Assembly: GCA_965229305.1 (NCBI GenBank)
Contig: CBDDIZ010000021.1
Location: 79,963-143,962, forward strand
From: JALHNI01 sp965229305
GTDB lineage: Bacteria; Acidobacteriota; Terriglobia; Bryobacterales; Bryobacteraceae
DNA length: 64,000 nt
Reading direction: 5' to 3'
The translations under genes and the position numbers were made by a program. Shown piece after piece: positions 8,506 through 17,518 of the stretch; within the stretch, counting starts at the first letter, position 1, and the number at the start of each line of letters is the position of its first letter. Under the pieces are notes generated by a model. It worked only from the letters and a program-made list of their open reading frames with translations, was not told the DNA's origin and made no database searches.

Positions 8506-8859
8506 TTGATCGCCCGATCACTGCTGTGGGCGTGCAGCCTGATGGCTGCCGACAGCGCCGGCCTTGGTCTGCCAATCTCGCTGAGCGAGTTGAGCGCACA
8601 GTGGCTGGGCGACGACCCAATGGTGGCGGCCCAAACGCGCCGGCGGCGTAACGTGACGTTCGCGCTCCCTAGCCTGACGGCGTTCGACTGGCAGGCAGCC
8701 TTGGCTGACAACGACGACGTGGTCGCAGATCAAGCAGCCGCTGACTGGAACCGGCTACTCTCCTGGGCGGGACCCATCAGGCCGCGGCGGGGCGCTCAAA
8801 GCACCGACGGGTGGGCGATCACGCAAGGCCCCGCGCGCGCTCCGCCCGCCAGCAGCTAA
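8506..8859 (+). CDS. hypothetical protein, possibly exported
   Basis: I do not recognise this. A 117-residue frame from TTG 8506 begins MIARSLLWACSLMAADSAGL, which resembles a short secretion signal, and has a Trp-rich tail (AFDWQAALADN, DWNRLLSWAG). No ribosome site is convincing. An opposing 71-codon frame (8518-8733) is also open. The stretch lies between the oxidoreductase and the following membrane protein gene. It may instead be non-coding or a gene remnant. Confidence 0.3.
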   Translation: MIARSLLWACSLMAADSAGLGLPISLSELSAQWLGDDPMVAAQTRRRRNVTFALPSLTAFDWQAALADNDDVVADQAAADWNRLLSWAGPIRPRRGAQSTDGWAITQGPARAPPASS

Positions 8860-8909
8860 ACGCCGTTGAACTTGCTGGCTTTAGGCCTTTCTTTTAAGGA
8901 GCGGTACGC

Positions 8910-10163
8910 GTGTACCTCAGAACGTATTTTTGTTTCCTCCTCAGTGCCGGTTGCGCGTTTTCCGGAGATGTGACGCCGGACGAGGGTGTGCGGTGGGGTT
9001 CGTTGATGAAGCAGAGCAGCTTCTTTCTGGGGGTGCAGCATGGGTTTCGCCTGGCGACCGAGCCGGGGACGCGCGAAGGCATGCGCGGGCCCTTTGTGGA
9101 GGGCTGGACGGAAGCGATTCGGAGTTTACATGGGTGGTCTGACGGCGATCCGTTTTATGTGAACTATGTGGGCCATCCGCTGCAGGGCGCGGTGTCGAAC
9201 TACATCTGGATTCAGAACGACACGCGCTATCTGTCGGCGCGGTTCGGGAGCAACTCGCATTACTGGAAGAGCCGGCTGCGGGCGGCGGCGTTCTCCTGGG
9301 CGTACAGCACGCAGTTCGAGCTGGGGCCACTGAGTGAGGCGTCGTTGGGCAAGATTCAGAGCACGCATCCGCAGCAGGGGCTGGTGGATCATGCAATCAC
9401 GCCGACGGTGGGTTTGCTCTGGACGGTGGGCGAAGATTTTCTCGATGACCGAGTGATTGCGAAGCTCGAGACGCGGCTATCGCGGCCGTGGATGCGCGCG
9501 GTGGTGCGCGGCGGGCTGAACCCGGGGCGGAGCTTCGCGAATGCCATGCGCTGGAAGTATCCGTGGTATCGCGACACCCGATCGATGCAGGGCGTCAGGC
9601 TGCTGCCGGAGCCGGCATCGACCGATGAGCCGCGGCGCGGGAAGTTTGCACGCGCGCCGTTTCAGTTCACACCGGTGGCCGATTACCGGCATGCGATCAC
9701 GCGCGATCAGCGCAAGGAGTGCATTGGCGCGTCGAGCCGCGTGGAGGTGGCGCTGAACGATCGGGTGAGCGCGCTGGGCGAGGTGGGCGGTTGCAAGACG
9801 TTCAACGGTCCGGAGGGCGAGTCTTCGGATTTGCTGACGTATCTAGGCGGCATGCGGCTCTATACGCTGTCGCCGTCGCGGTGGAATCCGTATGTGGAGG
9901 TGTTAGCCGGCGGTCAGCGAGTGACGACCGACCGCTTCGATCCACGGCGGCCGGCATCGAGCGAGAATCCGCCCGACATGGTGCAGCGCGATGGCGTGCT
10001 GGTGGCGGCCGGGGCGGGCTTGGACATGGTGGTGTCGCGGCCGCTGTCGTTGCAGTTGGCGCACTTCCGCGTGGGGCGCGTGTGGTATGCGCATGACCCG
10101 GGGCCGGGGCAGACGTCGGTGTGGTTTTCGGCGGGGCTGACGTTCCGGTTCGGAACCTGGTGA
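8910..10163 (+). CDS. predicted outer-membrane protein, DUF3943-like N-terminus plus beta-barrel tail
   Basis: 417 residues from GTG 8910, with AAGGAG about nine bases upstream and an N-terminal signal (MYLRTYFCFLLSAGCAFSGD). The first 225 residues share a block pattern with the neighbouring minus-strand protein: SSFFLGVQHGFRLATEPGTR, NYVGHPLQGAV, YSTQFELGPLSEASLG, GGLNPGRSFAN. The extra C-terminal half has alternating strand-like segments and ends FRFGTW, with a terminal aromatic as in outer-membrane barrels. The DUF3943 resemblance (GHP..G, S..E.SLG, TP.VG, ED) is from memory and weak. Function unknown. Confidence 0.72.
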   Translation: MYLRTYFCFLLSAGCAFSGDVTPDEGVRWGSLMKQSSFFLGVQHGFRLATEPGTREGMRGPFVEGWTEAIRSLHGWSDGDPFYVNYVGHPLQGAVSNYIWIQNDTRYLSARFGSNSHYWKSRLRAAAFSWAYSTQFELGPLSEASLGKIQSTHPQQGLVDHAITPTVGLLWTVGEDFLDDRVIAKLETRLSRPWMRAVVRGGLNPGRSFANAMRWKYPWYRDTRSMQGVRLLPEPASTDEPRRGKFARAPFQFTPVADYRHAITRDQRKECIGASSRVEVALNDRVSALGEVGGCKTFNGPEGESSDLLTYLGGMRLYTLSPSRWNPYVEVLAGGQRVTTDRFDPRRPASSENPPDMVQRDGVLVAAGAGLDMVVSRPLSLQLAHFRVGRVWYAHDPGPGQTSVWFSAGLTFRFGTW

Positions 10164-10167
10164 GGGT

Positions 10168-10905
10168 TTAGTTTCGTGAGGTGAGTTCGTTGACGCCGGG
10201 GCGCGAATCGCGGTGCCAGGGCGTGCGGAAGCGCAGGCAATTGGCGAAGCTGCGAGCCGGGTTGAGAAAGCCGCGCGCAAGGATGATGACGGGGCGCGAA
10301 GGGATTTTGTCTTCCACCCAACGGACGGCGAAACGGTCGAGCATGTCTTCGGCAACCTGGAAGCCGAAGCCGCCGAGCGGAGTCATGACGAGGTCGACGA
10401 CGCCCATGGTGCGGGGGACCATCGGCGAGCCGAGGTTGCCGAGTGAAGCTTCGCTGATGGGGCCGAGTTCGAACTGCGTACTGTAGATGGCACTCCAGCC
10501 CATGGACTTCAAACGGCTGCGCCAGTATTGCGGCGTGTTGGCGAACTCAAGGCGGCTTTCGACGGGGTGATTCTGGGTCCAGATGAAGCCCGTGACGGCG
10601 CCTTGCATGGGATGGCCGACGTAGTTGACGAGGAAGGGGTCAGTGTCGCCCCAGTGCGGCGTGCCGCCTTTGAGCGAGTGCAGATAGTCCATGACAAAGG
10701 GACCACGTAACTGATGGCGCGTGTCCGGTTCGGTGGCAAATCGGAAACCATGCTCGATGCCGAGAAACAGGCCGGACTGCAGCATGACTCCACGCCAGTT
10801 GACGGTGGACTTATCTTCCTGGCTGGAAGGGCGAACAGCGGAAGGATCAGCGGCGGATAACAAAGAAACGATTAAAGACCCAAGCAGAAGACGATGAACA
10901 GTCAT
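10168..10905 (-). CDS. paralogue of the N-terminal half of the 8910-10163 protein
   Basis: 245 residues with a signal sequence (MTVHRLLLGSLIVSLLSAAD). It matches its convergent neighbour block by block: SGLFLGIEHGFRFATEPDTR, NYVGHPMQGAV, IYSTQFELGPISEASLG, VAEDMLDRF, GFLNPARSFANCLRFRTPWH. It lacks the C-terminal barrel part. The two genes end five bases apart, tail to tail, which suggests an inverted duplication followed by loss or gain of the barrel module. ATG 10905 was chosen over GTG 10908. Function unknown; periplasm or outer membrane is likely. Confidence 0.72.
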   Translation of the reverse strand: MTVHRLLLGSLIVSLLSAADPSAVRPSSQEDKSTVNWRGVMLQSGLFLGIEHGFRFATEPDTRHQLRGPFVMDYLHSLKGGTPHWGDTDPFLVNYVGHPMQGAVTGFIWTQNHPVESRLEFANTPQYWRSRLKSMGWSAIYSTQFELGPISEASLGNLGSPMVPRTMGVVDLVMTPLGGFGFQVAEDMLDRFAVRWVEDKIPSRPVIILARGFLNPARSFANCLRFRTPWHRDSRPGVNELTSRN

Positions 10906-11068
10906 CACTTCTTCGATGGTAACGCAGGGTCTAGAGGGCTCCGGACATTACATTTCTTAAACAACTTTTGCGTGTCAAGCGCGTTTAACCCATTAGAAGA
11001 GGCTGGCAGCCGGAAGAAAAAACCGGATGAAAAAAACGGCCCTGATTGAACGTTAGGAGATGACTTCC

Positions 11069-11611
11069 ATGAGCAAGAAATTTTGGACGGCGACGCTGGC
11101 CCTGACCCTGGGTGTAGCGACTTTGTGTCTGGCGCAAGGACCGCGCCGGGCGTTTGCGGGCCACGGCGGAGCGGGCGGACCGCGCGGCGCGGGCGCGAAC
11201 TTCGAAGCGCTCAAGACCTATCTGGGCTTGACCGATACGCAGGTGGCCGCGCTGAAGCAGGCGCGCACCGACGTGGCGGAAGCGGCCAAGCCGACGCGGC
11301 AGGAGAATGCCGAGAAGGCGCGGGCGCTGCGCGAGGAGATGGCGAAGGCCAATCCGGACTCGGCGACCGTGGGCCGGCTGATGACTGAACTGAAGCAGTC
11401 GCGGAGCGGGTTCTCGGCGAATCGGACGCAGTTGCGGGACAAGTCGCTCGCGGTGCTGACCGACGCGCAGAAGGCCAAGCTGAAGACGCTGGAAGAGGCC
11501 GCGGCCTTGCAGCGTCAGGTGCATGAAGCGCGGATGTCCGGTTTGCTGGATCTGCCGGAGCCTCCGGCGGGTGCGGCGCCGATGCGGGGACCGGCTCGTT
11601 TCCGGCAGTAA
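11069..11611 (+). CDS. periplasmic LTXXQ-like (Spy/CpxP-type) protein
   Basis: About 180 residues from ATG 11069, with TAGGAG ten bases upstream; an earlier ATG at 11060 overlaps that site. A signal peptide (KKFWTATLALTLGVATLCLA) is followed by a charged helical protein with two Spy-like repeats, YLGLTDTQVAALKQ (about 50) and LAVLTDAQKAKLKTLE (about 130). This is the LTXXQ pattern of Spy/CpxP periplasmic chaperone-like proteins. Ala, Lys and Glu content is high and the tail is Pro/Arg-rich. The chaperone role is inferred from the motif. Confidence 0.75.
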   Translation: MSKKFWTATLALTLGVATLCLAQGPRRAFAGHGGAGGPRGAGANFEALKTYLGLTDTQVAALKQARTDVAEAAKPTRQENAEKARALREEMAKANPDSATVGRLMTELKQSRSGFSANRTQLRDKSLAVLTDAQKAKLKTLEEAAALQRQVHEARMSGLLDLPEPPAGAAPMRGPARFRQ

Positions 11612-11648
11612 GTTTGTTGCGCTGAGAGAGCTCGTGAGTGAGCGCAGC

Positions 11649-11688
11649 GGCGGACCTCGGTCTTCGGACCTGGGTCCGCCGTTTTGTT

Positions 11689-11690
<2 letters not shown>
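11649..11690 (+). terminator. rho-independent terminator after the LTXXQ gene
   Basis: GGCGGACC (11649-11656) pairs with GGTCCGCC (11673-11680), followed by GTTTTGTTTT. It sits at the convergent junction with hemH, whose stop lies at its edge. Confidence 0.8.
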
Positions 11691-12684
<994 letters not shown>

Positions 12685-12690
12685 GCCCTA

Positions 12691-13218
12691 CTAGATTCGC
12701 ATGCGGAGGCGTTGATTCACTTCTCGCACGAAAGTCGCCGGGTCGTCGGGGGAGATGACGACGGGGCCGCGGGTGGTCTGGAGCACGACGAGGTTCTCGT
12801 CGCGAGAGGCATACCAGCGATGGCGGCCGAGAGCGGGCGTTTCAAAGGTGCCATAGAAACCGAAAAGGCCGCCGACGGAGGGCCAGCGCCAAGTGGTTTC
12901 GGCAAGTTCCGGGGGCTCCATCAGGCGGGCGCTGCGGAGGAGGTCGAAGGGGATGGGGAAGGGTCCGGCGCGGCGTTCCACCTGGACGGCCGCGGTGTCG
13001 ATGCGGTAGCCGGTGGGCGCGTACCAATAAGCGAGGGCCAAGGCAAAGATGACCAGGGCGGTGGTGCCGTAGAAGAAGGGCGAGGGGGGATAGCAGATGG
13101 CGAGAATGGTGATACTGCAGACGAAGAAGACGGCGGTGAGGAGGCGCGTGGAGCGGCTCCAGGAGGCTCCGAACGCGACGGTGGCGGAGGTCGCGCGGCG
13201 CGCAGTCGAATTCGGCAT
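12691..13218 (-). CDS. small membrane protein with PH-like domain
   Basis: About 175 residues from ATG 13218; the open frame continues upstream to 13344 but would run into the permease gene. There are two hydrophobic helices (LLTAVFFVCSITILAICY and YGTTALVIFALALAYWY, about 25-65), then a cytosolic beta-rich part (YRIDTAAVQVERRAGPFPIP, WYASRDENLVVLQTTRGPVV, VVISPDDPATFVREV). This is the layout of bacterial PH-domain membrane proteins. Neighbours are the FtsX permease upstream and hemH downstream. Function unknown. Confidence 0.7.
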   Translation of the reverse strand: MPNSTARRATSATVAFGASWSRSTRLLTAVFFVCSITILAICYPPSPFFYGTTALVIFALALAYWYAPTGYRIDTAAVQVERRAGPFPIPFDLLRSARLMEPPELAETTWRWPSVGGLFGFYGTFETPALGRHRWYASRDENLVVLQTTRGPVVISPDDPATFVREVNQRLRMRI

Positions 13219-13249
13219 GAACCAGATAATTATATCCGGAATTATGGGG

Positions 13250-15825
13250 TTATTCGTCCCGCAATATTCGCAGCGGACGCTGGGATAAAATTCGCGAGCT
13301 GGCGAGCCAGCCGGCGACGATGGCGATGAGGGCGGTGCCGGCAATGGCAGTGAAGACCGGGAGGAGGCGGAGGTCGGGGTCGGCTTCGAAGAAGCGGGTC
13401 ATCAGGACGTGGGCGAAGCCGGTGGCCAAAGCCCCGCCCAGCAGGCCCGCGAGGGCTCCCAGGACGAGAAACTCGACCGAGAAGATCGCGGCGATCCGCT
13501 GGCGGGTGCCGCCAAGGGTCTTGAGAATGGCGACTTCGCGGATGCGGCGGAAGCGGGTGCCAGCGACCGAGGAGGCGAGAATAATGATGCCGGCCAAGAT
13601 GGCAAAACCCGAAATAAACCGCACAACTACGGCGATCTGATCAACTACTTCCTGAACAATATCCAGGACATCGGCGATATTGATCACACTGACGGTGGGA
13701 AAGTCGCGGTAACTTGCTCGTTGCAAAGCAGATACCTGATTCGTTTTTACACGAACACCCCCGTAATAGTTGAGAGGCAGGCTGGCCAGGGCCTGGCGCG
13801 GGAAGATGAATTCAACGCCCGAGCCGAGGCGCACCTGCTCGATCTTGTAGATGCCGGCGACGCGCGCGGCGATGGGGCGTCCGTAGGCTTCGAACTCGAG
13901 GGGTGTGCCCACTCCGAGACTGAGGATGCGGGAGGTCTCTTCGCTCACCAGGACCTGGTCCGGCGCGGTGTACCAGGCGCCTTTCACGAGTTCGACGAAG
14001 TCCGGCTTTCTCTCGTGCCAGGTGACGGTGCGCGTTTGCAGGAAACGGCGCTCAAAAGACTTGAGATTTAGCGCGGAAACCGCAGTGCCATTGACAGTTT
14101 TGAGGCGGACCGCCACCGCGGGGATGATCTCGGGCTCCTTGATGACGCCGGGCTGAGCTTTCAAGAGCTTGACCAAGCCATCCTTCTGCGTTTCCTGAAT
14201 GTCGATCAGGAAGACATTCGGCATGCCGGGGGGCGCGCTGGCGGCGAGTTGACTGATCATCTGCTGCTGGACGAGATAGATGGTCAGCGTGAACATGACG
14301 CCCACACCGAGGGCAACCAGCACGGCGCTCGCCTGATTGCCGGGACGGTAGAGGTTCGCCGTACCGTGGCGGATGGCGGAGGGGACCCAGAGCGGGAGAT
14401 GGCGCTGAATGCGCCGGAGGACCCAGAGGAGGAGAGCGGCGGCGCCGGTGAGGACGGCCAGGCTGAGGGCGAGTCCACCGATGAAGAAGGCGCCGAGACG
14501 GGCCGAGTCCCGGAGGTTGCCTTCGGAGAGCCAACCGGCGATGGCGGCCATGCCGACCAAGATCAGGAGGCCGGCGATGAAGGCGGGCCACTGGCGGCGG
14601 AGACGCTCGCGCCAGGGGAGCTGGGCGTCGCTCATGTCGCGCCTAAGGATCAGGATGGGGCGGATGTGCCGGACGGCGAGCAGGGGGACGGCGGTGAACA
14701 GGACGGTGGAGAGGAGACCGATGAGGATGCCTTGGGCGACGCTCGCGGGGTCAATGCGGAAGTCCGGCGCGATTTGGAAGTAGCGGGCGATCAGCAGAGG
14801 GAAGGCGCCCTGGATGAGGGCGCCGAAGACGATGCCGACCAGACCGCCGAGCAGGCCGAGCGCGATGGTCTGCAGGAGGTAAATGCGCATCACCTGCGTG
14901 CTGCCGGCGCCCAGGCACTTCATGATGGCAATGGAATCGAGGCGCTGCTGGACGTGCGAATGAATGGCCATGGCGACGCCGATGGCGCCGACGATCAGGG
15001 CGATGAGGCTGACGAGGCTCAGGAAAGTGGTGGAGCGGGTGAGACCGCGGGTGATGAGCGGATGCGTTTCGCGGAAGTCGATCAGGAGGGCTTCGGGGAA
15101 GGCTTCCTTGAGTTCGGCGCGGACAGTATCGACGGTCTTGAGGTTGACGGCCGAGTCCGGGGTGAGGGGGAGCTTGAAGAGAATGCGCTGGGAGGCGCGG
15201 CTGCCGAAGCGAAGCAGATTGGTGCGCTCAAGCGCGGCGCGGGACATCATCAGGCGGGGGCCGACGTTGAGGCTACCGGCCATGCGGTCCGGTTCTTTGT
15301 CGACGATGGCGGCGACTTTGAAGTCGAGGCCGCCGACTTTGATGGTGTCGCCGACCTGGAGTTGCAGGCGGAGCAAGAGGTCCTCGCTGACGGCGACCTG
15401 GTCCGGGGTGAGCACTTCAGTGAGTTTGCCGGCCGGCTTCAAGACGACCTGGCCATAGAACGGATACAGGCCGGGTTCGACCGCTTTGACGGACACCAGC
15501 AGCGGATCCGGCACACGCTCGGTGGCGGCCATGGTGACGGTCTCGGTGATCCAGGTGCGGCGGATGCCTTGCTTGTCCAGTTCGGCGAGCGTGGCCTGTT
15601 GATCGGCGTTGGGCAGGATGAACTGGCGGAGCGAGAGGTCGCCGGCCATCAGGGTGCGCGCTTCCTTCAGCAGGAGTTGACGGAAGGCGGCGGCAAAGCC
15701 GCGCACGCCGGTGAGCGCGCCGACGCCGGCGGCAACGGCCAGGATGACGAAGAAGAACTTGATGCTGGAGGCGCGGCCTTCGCGCCAAGCGATCTTGGCG
15801 GCCGTACTCCAGGAAAGGCTGGGCC

Positions 15826-15829
<4 letters not shown>
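13250..15829 (-). CDS. ABC transporter permease, FtsX/MacB type (YbbP-like)
   Basis: An 859-residue inner-membrane protein. The N-terminal helix FFFVILAVAAGVGALTGV and a large periplasmic region (about 50-260) precede helices near 275-430. A second half repeats the plan, with LVALGVGVMFTLTIYLV near 500, another periplasmic region, and C-terminal FtsX helices (AILAGIIILASSVAGTRFRR, VAILKTLGGTRQRIAAIF). The double layout is that of YbbP/LolC-type permeases. It overlaps the ATPase gene by four bases (ATGA), so the two are translationally coupled. Substrate is likely a lipid or lipoprotein-like molecule, by family only. Confidence 0.9.
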
Positions 15830-16536
<707 letters not shown>

Positions 16537-16557
16537 TCCTTTTATTGTGCCCTATGG

Positions 16558-17478
16558 CTAGGCAGCGGGCGCTTCGAGCAAGGGCCGATTGACCAGAGTT
16601 TCTGAGGGAATGGCGCTCTCCGCCCGATCTACGCCCAAGGCGGTGATGACGAAGCGGCCGTTGTCCGAACGGTGGACGCACTGCTGTTCGCGAAGGTACC
16701 AGAGCGGAAACTCGAGGTGTTCGCGGGGGACGCCGAGCAGGTCTTCGAGCTGGGCGAGATTCAGCCAGCCGTGCTCCGGCGAGTTCATGCGTTGGGTGTA
16801 GAGGGCTTGCAGAATGCCGTGGCGCTTGCGGCGCTCGCCTTCGACACCTTCGGCATCGGCGGGTTTCGAGAAGACTTTGACGCGATAGCGCTGTTCGGCG
16901 GCGCGCTGGACGTCGTAAGCGGCACGTGCTTCCGGGTCGCCGAGCGTTTTGAAGGCTTGCGTCACCCAGCGAAACATCGCGGCGTTGCCGGTTTCGGCGT
17001 GGTCCGGATGGTAGCGCTGAGCGAGGATGCGATAGATGCGGTGGATGGTGTCCTGATCGGCCTTGGGGTTGACCTGGAGGACTTCGTAGAAGTCGGGATC
17101 GCCGGTGGGCTGGAACTCGGGCGCCTGGGGCGGTTCGGATTCGGGCGCTTTGGCGCGGGGTTCATCGAGAGCGGGAACGGCGCAGGAGAGCCCGATGCGA
17201 AAGCCTTCGCGAGCGGGAACGCACCAGGCGACATGCGCGGTTTGAACAAACTCGCGCACGCCATCGACCTTGCCTTGAAGGCGAACGACGAGACCGGGAC
17301 GCAGCGAACTGCCCATCTGAACGCCGAAGCCGCCGTCGTTGAAGTCAGTGACCGTGGCCTGCAACGTCATCGCCATCCCCAACCGGGAGTCGAATTGCAC
17401 TTGCAGGGTGCCAAACCGTTGGCCATCACTACGGCCGCGGCGGCGACGCTCGGTCGCTGAGCCGGTTGATTGGGTCAT
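16558..17478 (-). CDS. PilZ-like domain fused to a DnaJ domain
   Basis: 306 residues from ATG 17478 (MTQSTGSATERRRRGRSDGQ). The N-terminal 110 residues look like PilZ: an Arg-rich opening (ERRRRGRSDGQRF), then TVTDFNDGGFGVQM, where the usual D/N-x-S-x-x-G is degenerate with Asn for Ser. A J-domain follows (about 125-190): DFYEVLQVNPKADQDTIHRI, the HPD tripeptide in RYHPDHAE, then FKTLGDPEARAAYD. The C-terminal about 90 residues suggest a winged helix (LNLAQLEDLLGVPREHLEFP). It is first in the operon with the ABC exporter and hemH. It may link c-di-GMP sensing to Hsp70; this is inference. Confidence 0.82.
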   Translation of the reverse strand: MTQSTGSATERRRRGRSDGQRFGTLQVQFDSRLGMAMTLQATVTDFNDGGFGVQMGSSLRPGLVVRLQGKVDGVREFVQTAHVAWCVPAREGFRIGLSCAVPALDEPRAKAPESEPPQAPEFQPTGDPDFYEVLQVNPKADQDTIHRIYRILAQRYHPDHAETGNAAMFRWVTQAFKTLGDPEARAAYDVQRAAEQRYRVKVFSKPADAEGVEGERRKRHGILQALYTQRMNSPEHGWLNLAQLEDLLGVPREHLEFPLWYLREQQCVHRSDNGRFVITALGVDRAESAIPSETLVNRPLLEAPAA

Positions 17479-17518
17479 AGGCAGATGTATCGGCAGATCT
17501 CGAAAATTCTTTGGGCTT

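Noticed and set aside
8518..8733. 71-codon minus-strand frame in the 8474-8909 gap
   Set aside because: No start context, no recognisable sequence, and it overlaps the slightly better plus-strand frame.
13216..13256. AT-rich stretch (AGATAATTATAT...AATTATGGGG) as a dif site
   Set aside because: The arms faintly resemble XerC/XerD halves but the spacer is too long and the XerD half does not match; it is also outside the region where composition changes sign.
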